A stretch of 64,000 nucleotides of DNA from Triticum aestivum (lineage: Eukaryota; Streptophyta; Magnoliopsida; Poales; Poaceae): NCBI RefSeq assembly GCF_018294505.1, contig NC_057807.1:270921369-270985368 (forward strand). The letters run 5' to 3'. The notes under the pieces are model-generated. The model had not been told where the DNA came from. It did no database searches and saw only the letters and a program-made list of their open reading frames with translations. A program made the position numbers and the translations under genes. This document shows, one piece after another, positions 56,936-64,000 of the stretch; positions within the stretch are counted from its first letter, which is position 1, and every line of letters begins with the position of its first letter.

Positions 56936-57295
56936 AACATTTTGATTTAGTATATATGATTTAGTTGATTTAGTAGGCTAGTTGATTTAGTTGACTTAGA
57001 ACATTTTGATTTAGTTGATTTAATAGGCTAGTTCATTTAGTTGATTTAGTTGACTTAGAACATTTTGATTTAGTTGATTTAATAGGCTAGTTCATTTAGT
57101 TGATTTAGTTGACTTAGAACATTTTGATTTAGTTGATTTAGTAGGGTAGTTCATTTAATTAGTTGATTTAGAACATTTTGATTTAGTTGATTTAGTAGGC
57201 TAGTTGATTTAGTTGATTTAGAACATTTTGATTTAGTTGATTTAGTAGGCTAGTTGATTTAGTTGACTTAGAACATTTTGATTTAGTTGATCGTT
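56936..57295 (+). repeat. minisatellite, ~58-bp unit, about six copies
   Basis: Units built of AACATTTTGATTTAGTTGAT, TTAGTAGGCTAGTT and GATTTAGTTGACTTAG. It lies immediately upstream of the captured gene's start codon, in its presumed 5' UTR or promoter. Confidence 0.85.
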
Positions 57296-57324
57296 AATCC
57301 TTTGCTCATATTGCTTTAGGAAAA

Positions 57325-58462
57325 ATGGCGCCACCACCACCACCACTATGTCGACTGTGCAAGTCAAGATGCGCCAGCAGCCTTGCAACTGGCAAGCTGT
57401 TCGGCATCTACTTCCAGCCGAGTTTTCGTCATGCGGCGGTAAGAAATTAGATGAAATGTAATAACTATTTTGTTTTTAGTGTTGGCATTACTGCATTGTG
57501 TCATTTTGCTTATTTTACACAGATCGTCCCATGCAATGTGAGGTTGAAATTCAACAAGCTGACAGGAGACACTGTGACATTTGAGGCTCCTAGGGGGCCG
57601 TACACTATGGAGGTCGAGAAAGGATGCAATGTCGCAGATTGGAGGAGATGGATGGGCCCGTTTCGTCGCTCGCATGCGTCTTACTGGTGGTGAGTTGATC
57701 AGCTTCTCCTTCCGAGCAGAAAGACCCAAGCTAGCTGTCATTTATCTCAACCTGGTGGAAGATGATGAAGATGACAAAGATGATGAAGATGATGAAGATA
57801 ATGAGGACCCACTCGATGAAGATGATGAGGACCCACTTCATGAAGCCATCATAGCTCAAAGAACAAGACTGAGTGAGGAGGAGGTGTTCAACCTGTGGGA
57901 CATAATTCCGCCACGTGTTGACTTTGTCGGGGTGCCATTCGTGACTCGCTTGACAAATACCATGGTTGATCGACATGATATGGTATGTTATACTTACAAA
58001 TGCAAATTATCCGATGAATTACTTAGTGTACAGTCCAATGATATGGTATGTTGTGTGGAATCTAGTTGATGATATGTTTTAGTGTAGAGTTCGATCACAT
58101 GCTTATTAGTGTAGAATCTAACGAAACTATTAATAGTGTAGATAATCCATATGTACTTATTTGCGAGGCTATTTATTAATTGATATATTTTTCTTATTCA
58201 GAAATTGGCAAAGAGCATATCTGTGAGTTATGGTATCGAGCCAGATGAAGAAGGCTCGGCTGGACTACGCCTTACTGCAAGGGGCTCCGTCACAACCTGT
58301 ACTTACCGCGTGGACACGGACGGTCGCACACACTTAAACTCGGTTGGGTGGAAGAAATTCCTCGATGGCAAGAATCTTCGTGTTGGACAGGCCATCCTAA
58401 TTACTATCAGGAACACCAACCGCCCAGGCTTAAGGATGATGATTGTCTTCGATATCATCTAG
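57325..58462 (+). pseudogene. captured B3-domain gene in CACTA, three exons, one frameshift
   Basis: Exon 1 57325-57438 (MAPPPPPLCRLCKSRC..., 38 codons), intron 57439-57522 (GTAAG...CAG), exon 2 57523-57982, intron 57983-58201 (GTATG...CAG), exon 3 58202-58462 (stop TAG). All introns are phase 0. First B3-like domain: KLFGIYFQPSFRHA, IVPCNVRLKFNKLTGD, YTMEVEKG, then in the shifted frame GDGWARFVARMRLTGGELI and SFSFRAERPKLAVIYLN, the GW.RF......L..GE...F.F core of B3. An acidic linker of Asp/Glu (57760-57835) follows, then a second B3-like domain (GWKKFLDGKNLRVGQAILI, MMIVFDII) ending at the stop. The frameshift lies near 57632. The REM-like B3 assignment is by pattern. About 277 residues; DNA binding is the expected role. 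Confidence 0.7.
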
Positions 58463-58570
58463 AACTACATATGTGTGTGTGGCTATATCATCTAGAACTA
58501 CATATGTGTGTGTGGCTATATCATCTAGAACTACATATGATGATCGTCGTCAATATCATCTAGAACTGCA
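58452..58570 (+). repeat. 33-bp tandem repeat starting at the captured gene's stop codon
   Basis: Four units beginning ATATCATCTAGAACTACATA. The first three follow at 33-34 bp spacing and the fourth is altered. The first unit includes the TAG stop, so the gene's end was amplified into its 3' UTR. Confidence 0.85.
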
Positions 58571-58646
58571 TATGATGATGGCCGTTGATATGACCTTGTA
58601 CTGCTTGAGGATGCATGTTGACTATGCATGAAATTGTTATCTAGTA

Positions 58647-58716
58647 CTCCCTTCGTTCCAAATTAATCGTCGTGGTTTGAACTAAAACCACGACGAGTAA
58701 TTTGGAACGAAGGGAG
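58647..58716. mobile_element. very short Stowaway MITE
   Basis: 70 bp, an almost perfect palindrome: CTCCCTTCGTTCCAAATTA at the left and TAATTTGGAACGAAGGGAG at the right, with CGTCGTGG / CCACGACG also inverted and a loop of about 12 bases. TA on both sides (58645-58646, 58717-58718). Confidence 0.92.
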
Positions 58717-59034
58717 TACTACCTAGTAATGGTTTATGAATTTGATATCTACTAGCAGTACCTAGTATCTAGTATCTGAAAGGGAAACTGAAAGGGAAAG
58801 GGGTAATGGGAAAATGATGAAAGATATAGCAGTAGCGAGGGATGGCGAAATCGCTACAGCTAGGTAATAGTAGCGCGTTCTTAAAAAGCGATGCTGATAT
58901 CGTAAATAGTAGTAGCGCGGGTAAGGGCTGCGCTACTACTATGAGTTAGCTGTAGAACCTTATTAGTAGCGCGTCCACCCACGCTGCTGCTAGCCTCAAA
59001 ACCCGCGCTACTACTAGGGTTTTCCCTAGTAGTG

Positions 59035-60453
59035 CTTGATCGTTTTAGTTTACTGCCATTGCTTTCTTCATGACTTATACATGTTCCTATGACTATGAGA
59101 TTATGCAATAACGTAACTGGGTGATTATAAAGGTGCTCTACAGGTGTTTCCGATGGTACTTGTTGAGTTGGCATAGATCGAGATTAGGACTTGTCACTCC
59201 GATTATCAGAGAGGTATCTCTAGGCCCTCTCGGTAATGCATATCACTATAAGCCTTGCAAGCAATGTGACTAATAAGTTAGTTGCGGGATAATGCATTAT
59301 GGAACGAGTAAAGAGACTTGCCAGTAACGAGATTGAGCTAGGTATTGAGATACCGACGATCGAATCTCAGGCAAGTAACATACCGATGACAAAGGGAACA
59401 ACGTATGTTGTTATGCAGTTTGACTGATAAAGATCTTCGTAGAATATGTAGGAGCCAATATGAGCATCCAGGTTCCGCTATTGGTTATTGACCGGAGACG
59501 TGTCTCGGTCATGTCTACATAGTTCTCGAACCCGTAGGGTCCGCACGCTTAAGTTCGGTGACGATCGGTATTATGAGTTTATGTGTTTTGATGTACCGAA
59601 GGTAGTTCGGAGTCCCGGATATGATCACGGACATGACGAGGAGTCTCGAAATGGTCGAGACATAAAGATCAATATATTGGATGACTATGTTTGGACTTCG
59701 GAAGTGTTCCGGGCAAGTTCGGGCATATACCGGAGTACCGGGGGGGGGGGGGGTTACTGGACCCCCCCCGTAGTGTAATGGGCCTATTGGGCCTTAGTGG
59801 AGAAGAGGAGGGGCAGCCAGGGCAGGCCGCGCGCCCCCTCCCCCTCTAGTCTGAATTGGACAAGGAGGGGGGGCAGCGCCCCCCTTTCCTTCCCCCTCTC
59901 TCCTCCTTCCCCCTTCTCCTACTCTTACTAGGAAAGGAGGAGTCCTACTCCCGGTGGGACTAGGACTTCCCCCTTGGCGCACGCTCCTCCTGGCCGGCCG
60001 CCTCCCCCTAGCTCCTTTATATACGGGGGCGGGGGGGGGGCACCCCAAGACACACAAGTTGATCATTAATATTTAGCCGTGTGCGGTGCCCCCCTCCACC
60101 ATAATCCACCTCGGTCATATCGTAGCGGTGCTTAGGCGAAGCCCTGCGTCGGTATCTTCATCAACACCGTCATCACGCCATCGTGCTGACGGAACTCTCC
60201 CTCGAAGCTCTACTGGATCGTGAGTTCGTGGGACGTCACTGAGCTGAACATGTGCAGATCGCGGAGGTGTTGTACGTTCGGTACTTGGATCGGTCGATCA
60301 TGAAGACGTACGACTACATCAACCGCGTTGTCGTAACGCTTCCGCTTACGATCTACGAGGGTACGTGGACGACACTCTCCACTCTCGTTGCTATGCATCA
60401 ACATGATCTTGCGTGTGCGTAGGAAATTTTTGAAATCACTATATTTCCTAACA
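59035..60453 (+). repeat. 3' LTR of copia, right part
   Basis: Resumes with CTTGATCGTTTTAG and runs to ATTTCCTAACA. It matches 49354-50771 except for a deletion near 59108 (about 30 bp), an insertion near 59890-59970 and G-run length changes. Confidence 0.9.
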
Positions 60454-62819
60454 CGACGCGCAAGAGGTCTCAGTGGGCACGCAGCCGTCGCACGATAACT
60501 CTAGCGGCTTTTGTTCATGATAGCAGGTGATTACTGTAGCCTGGTTAAAAAGTGTGAACAATTTTTTGACAAAGTGACCATTAGTTGAAAACGGGACCAT
60601 TTTTTAGGTTGCCAACATTTTTTTCAAAACATTGCAAAATTTCCAACTTTCAAGCATTTTTCACAAAAATGTGAGCAATTTCTGTTGGATTTCTTGAACA
60701 TTTCTCCAAAATTTTGAACAGAAAATTGAAATTTTCGATTTTTTTATAAAAGATATATGGTTTTGAAATTTTTCAACAATTCTCAAAAATTGCGAACAAT
60801 TTTTGAAAAATACAAACAAAACTAAAAATAGGAGCATTTTAAAAAATGTGATTCCTTTTGTGAATTTCAATAATGTTTCTCCAAAATATGAACAATTTTT
60901 AATATTCCAAACATACTTTAAAGATTTTTAACCTTATTTAAAATTTAAGAATTTAAGAAAAGGATAAAAGAAAAATAAACAAAAAAGGCAATAGGAAAAT
61001 ACGAGAAATACCGGAACGCTGCTAATTCAAAAATCAATAGAAAAACATGGTTTAGGGACCTTCTAGAAGGTCGTAAAACAATATAAACCCAGAGGGAAAA
61101 ACCTAGGGTACGCTGCTAATTGGGAAACCGCAATATGTCGCTCGTACGATTCGTTCGCGTTTAGTCGACTACTTGATGCAGTGAGCATCAATTAGGATTT
61201 TCCCCCACAAAGTCTCAAGCAAAAAGGATAATCTTAAATTTGTGAAGAAAACATATCATTTTTTGTTTTTTTAGTTCAAATCTTTTTTTTGAAACCCTGA
61301 AAGAAAAAGGAAAAAAACAAAAGCAGAAAGACAACATAAAAGAGAAGAAAAAAAGTGAAAGGAATAAAACTGGGGCGTTCTACCTCGCAATGTATCGGCC
61401 GAAGAACGCACGGAGGGTTGCGTGTTTGCTGCGCCCGTGGCACCCTAAGCGCTAAATAGAGTTGCGGCGGCAAACAGTCCATGCAATGCACTGGAGGTCC
61501 GACTGGGCCAACTCATTTGCCTCCAACATAGTGAGCGTACTCAGCGAAAATACTGTTGCAATAGTGGTTTGGTTTAATGCAGCGGTTCAGTGTAGAGGTT
61601 ACTGAACCACAGTTAAAAATTGCGAACAACTTTGCAAAAAGCAAGTGTTATGTGTAAATACGGTCATTTAAAAGTTTGTCAATTTTTTTTGAAAATACGA
61701 ACAAATATTGCAAAATTTGAACATTTTTTAACCTTTTTCTATACTTCTTCAAATCGTGATTTTTTTTGAAATTTCTCAATTTTTTTGAAGAAATGCAAAA
61801 AATTGAAGTAGTTCTGCAAACAAGTATTTCTCAACAATTTAAAAGTTTCCAAAATTTGTTTAGGGTTTAGTATTCTTCATGAGTGTGACAAATTTTGTAA
61901 ATTCCTGACATTTTCCTATAAACGTGAACAATTCTTTTAACTCCAAATAACTTTTCACAAAATTGTGATCATTTTGTAAAGTACGTGAACAATTTTTCCA
62001 ATTCCGAACAAATTTTAAAGATTTGGTTGAAATTTGTATATGTTCGGACAAGAAAAAAAATAAGAAAAGCAAAAGAAACAAAAATTGAAAAAATAGGAAT
62101 AAAATACAAAAAGGAATCGAAAACCCCGGTAAAAGCAACCCTAAAACATGGTTCGGAAACCTTATGGAAGTACCCGAAACTGTTGAAACCTAATAGTGAG
62201 CGTCAAATAGGGTTTTCCCCTTAAAGGTTCCAGTTTAGTTTGTTAATATCTTACAATTTTTTTGTGAAATTTTATTGAAATGTAATTTTTTTTCTAAGAT
62301 CCTAAAAGATTTTTAATGTGGAGAAAAGGAGAAAGAGAAAACAAAAAAAGAAAAGGAATAAAAGAAGAGCTTTCGCCCCACAACACCCCCCCCCCCCCCC
62401 CCCCCGCCGCCGCCCTCCTAATAGTTTTCTGTGGGATTGTTGTAGCTTGGTTAAAAAAGTGAACCTTATTTGAAAAAATGAATGTTTATCAAGTTTTTGA
62501 ATTTTTATTGAAATGCTAACAAAACTTCCAAATTTCAAGCATTTTTTGAAAAATGTAAACAATTTTTGAACATGTTCTTAAATTTTCGATTTCTTGTTTG
62601 TACATTCTGAATATTTTTTGGAAAAAATGAACAGTTTTGAAATTTCTGAACATTTCTCGGCCCACTACGTCGCTCGCCCTTCCTATGCGTTTAGTGGGGC
62701 GAATCCTATTTGACACTGCAGGCGCCGGTAGTTACTCTTTCTGCAAACAGGCGCCCGCAGCCGTGTTTACTGGGCTCGGCCCATTTCTAATTTGCCTCCT
62801 GTTGTCATTAGCGTAAAAA

Positions 62820-62897
62820 ATACGAGGGCACAGGTGTTCAAGCAAGCTACCCCTTCTTTGTGAGGGCTACACTCTAACCATAAGGCCATCGCCCCGC
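62820..62897 (-). other. tRNA-like segment
   Basis: Minus strand: box A-like TGGCCTTATGG, box B-like GCTTGAACACC about 45 bases on, then CTCGTATTTTTT with a T-run usable as a pol III terminator. Degenerate, no clear cloverleaf. Probably tRNA-derived and part of the dispersed repeat. Confidence 0.4.
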
Positions 62898-63365
62898 TCA
62901 TGCAAACGTACTTCACTTCTTTCTTTTATTTAGTTCTTTATTTTATTTTGTTTTTTATCGTTTTTGTTTATTCTTTTTTGTTTTCTTTAATGCGCGTTTT
63001 TTAAATTGTATGAACCTTTTTTATAAATTGATGAAAATTTTAAATTAGATTTTTTAAAAATAAATTTGATGAACTTTTTTCAAATTCAGTGGATTTTTTT
63101 CAAATTTGATGATTTTTTTCAAAATAGATGTTTTTTTAATCTAATGAATTTATTTTTTCAAAATCAATATTTTTTTAATTTTTTGAACTTTTAAAAATTT
63201 GATGAGATTTTTCAAATTCGATAAAAAAATTCCTAATTCATGTTTTTTAAAATTTTGTTTGATTTTTTTTTTCCAAAAAATCTCTTTTTTCTGAAATGTA
63301 TGTGCAAGAAATAGCATGGCTACATTTTGAAATTTTCGCATTGTAATCATTTCTAGCTCATTGTA

Positions 63366-63435
63366 GCTCGAGTGGTAAGGCACTATGCAGTATAACTAAT
63401 CGGTGCGAGCTCGAATCCTCAGCGGAGCAAAAACT
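63366..63435 (+). other. tRNA-like segment
   Basis: TAGCTCGAGTGGTAAGGC (box A region) and AGCTCGAATCC (box B, two changes from consensus) are spaced as in a tRNA. The T-arm stem is nearly complete (GCGAG / CTCAGC). The anticodon arm is not convincing. Probable tRNA-derived repeat or pseudogene. Confidence 0.45.
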
Positions 63436-63933
63436 TTGGAGGTTTTTCGCGCTACAAATCCCCTGCATGTTACTGGGCCAGCACACAAGGTGCGCTAGCA
63501 GGCGCCAGTTGACTGACCCGGCGCTAAAGTGTCGTATAGGGGCTCCTGTTTAGTTGACTACTTGATGCAATGAGCGTGAAATATGGCTTTCCTCATAAAG
63601 GCTACAGAAACAAAAAGACTGGAGTACAGTTTGTGAACATTTTTCAATTTTTTGTGGACATTTTTCATTTTTTTGTGAAAATTTTCTAAAATTCAAACTT
63701 TTTTGAAGTCCTGAACGTTTTTAAAAGAAAAAGGGGAAAAGGAAAGAAGAAGATAAGAAAAAAAGAAAAAAGGAAAAAACACTAGGGCACTCCGCCTTTC
63801 AATGGTCGGCTCAAAGGGCGTGCACGGGTGTGTGTTTGCTGCATCCGCGTGGCCCTATGTTCTAAATAGGAGCTCCCACGGCAAACAACGGGCGCTATGC
63901 ATAGGAGGTCCGACTGGGCCGACCCTTTGGCAG

Positions 63934-64000
63934 CCAATCTGATGGTACCATCACTAATGTTCCCGAAGAGATGGCACTGATGACCACTGATTTCTACTCC
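63934..64000 (+). pseudogene. LINE ORF2 fragment entering at window end
   Basis: The last 67 bases translate as QSDGTITNVPEEMALMTTDF and continue YS. This resembles the linker just before the reverse transcriptase palm in plant L1 ORF2 (DG....PEEM....DFY). It begins abruptly after the dispersed repeat, so it is 5'-truncated or was interrupted. Its extent lies beyond the window. Confidence 0.5.

Larger units (their letters stand above)
56295..59034 (+). mobile_element. CACTA element carrying a B3-type gene
   Basis: 2740 bp. Left end CACTACTAGGGAAAAGCC and right end reverse-complemented CACTACTAGGGAAAACCC form TIRs of about 18 bp. A 3-bp target duplication CTT lies at 56292-56294 and 59035-59037; the undisturbed site is visible in the 5' LTR at about 49353. 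Subterminal zones hold many GCAGTAGCGC / GCGCTACTGC units in both directions (56330-56570, 58820-59010). No TNPD or TNPA gene. The interior carries a three-exon host-like gene. Confidence 0.93.
49078..60453 (+). mobile_element. Angela/BARE-like Ty1/copia retrotransposon, interrupted
   Basis: Both LTRs begin TGAAGGAAATATGCCC and end in CAACA or TAACA. Order on plus: 5' LTR, PBS, leader, gag, protease, integrase, RT, RNase H, polypurine tract, 3' LTR. The flanking 5 bases are CGACA (49073-49077) and CGACG (60454-60458), a TSD with one mismatch. The 3' LTR carries a CACTA insertion (56295-59034). Gag and pol hold several stops and frameshifts, so the copy is dead. Confidence 0.93.
60459..64000. 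repeat. A/T-rich dispersed repeat region, several related units
   Basis: Same style as 35101-37552: GTGAACAATTTTT and TTTTTGAAATTT words with no coding signal. Repeated landmarks: TTAGTCGACTACTTGATGCA at 61161 and a close copy at 63550; TTTGCTGC..CCG.G with GGAGGTCCGACTGGGCCGAC at 61430-61520 and 63835-63925. The whole is therefore at least two tandem or serial copies of one family. Includes a 20-base C run (62386-62405). Confidence 0.6.

Noticed and set aside
58647..58716. miRNA precursor
   Set aside because: The hairpin is nearly perfect and has Stowaway ends with TA target sites, so a MITE explains it better.

Overview
The window looks like intergenic DNA from a large Triticeae genome (wheat, Aegilops or a close relative). 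The nomination rests on the copia LTR that begins TGAAGGAAATATGCCC, the wheat-type gypsy LTR ends (TGATACGTC starts), several Stowaway and Tourist-like MITEs, CACTA elements with GCAGTAGCGC-type subterminal repeats, and deep nesting of transposons. I find no intact ordinary host gene. Almost all coding potential belongs to transposable elements or to gene pieces carried by them.

Layout. 1-1.3 kb: 5' part of a copia gag on the minus strand, cut by the window edge. 1.4-6 kb: MITEs and a compound direct/inverted repeat. 6.1-8.3 kb: one end of a CACTA element with subterminal repeat arrays. 8.3-19.2 kb: remains of gypsy elements; the 3' LTR of one (10158-19157) is split by a complete Tat-like gypsy insertion (10710-18124, TSD TTTAC). 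19.2-24.1 kb: 3' ends of two further gypsy elements, one with a post-pol coiled-coil ORF. 24.1-24.5 kb: an unidentified gene relic. 25946-29600: a complete-ended Mutator-like element with 9-bp TSDs whose transposase core is deleted. 31-35 kb: Stowaway MITEs, a 1.2-kb retroposon with a 13-bp TSD, and an RNase H relic. 35-40.9 kb: A/T-rich dispersed repeats and a tandem repeat of nucleosome-like period. 40902-47088: a nearly full-length L1-type LINE with a 15-bp TSD. 47301-48839: a non-autonomous MULE with long TIRs. 49078-60453: an Angela/BARE-like copia element whose 3' LTR is split by a 2.7-kb CACTA (56295-59034). 60.4-64 kb: A/T-rich dispersed repeats with tRNA-like segments, ending in the start of a LINE reverse-transcriptase fragment.

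The most interesting content is gene capture. The Tat-like gypsy carries, antisense between pol and its 3' LTR, a reading frame with its own TATA box and a B3-like C-terminal segment. The unrelated CACTA inside the copia LTR carries a three-exon gene with canonical splice sites and what look like two B3 DNA-binding domains separated by an acidic linker. Two different transposon classes in one 64-kb window therefore appear to transport B3-type regulator sequences. Each carried gene has one frameshift here, so neither copy is predicted to be fully functional, but the families could be tested for intact copies.

Many premature stops in the retroelements (copia gag and pol, Tat gag, LINE ORF2) are explained by single C-to-T changes in CG or CHG contexts. 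That fits decay of methylated, silenced DNA.
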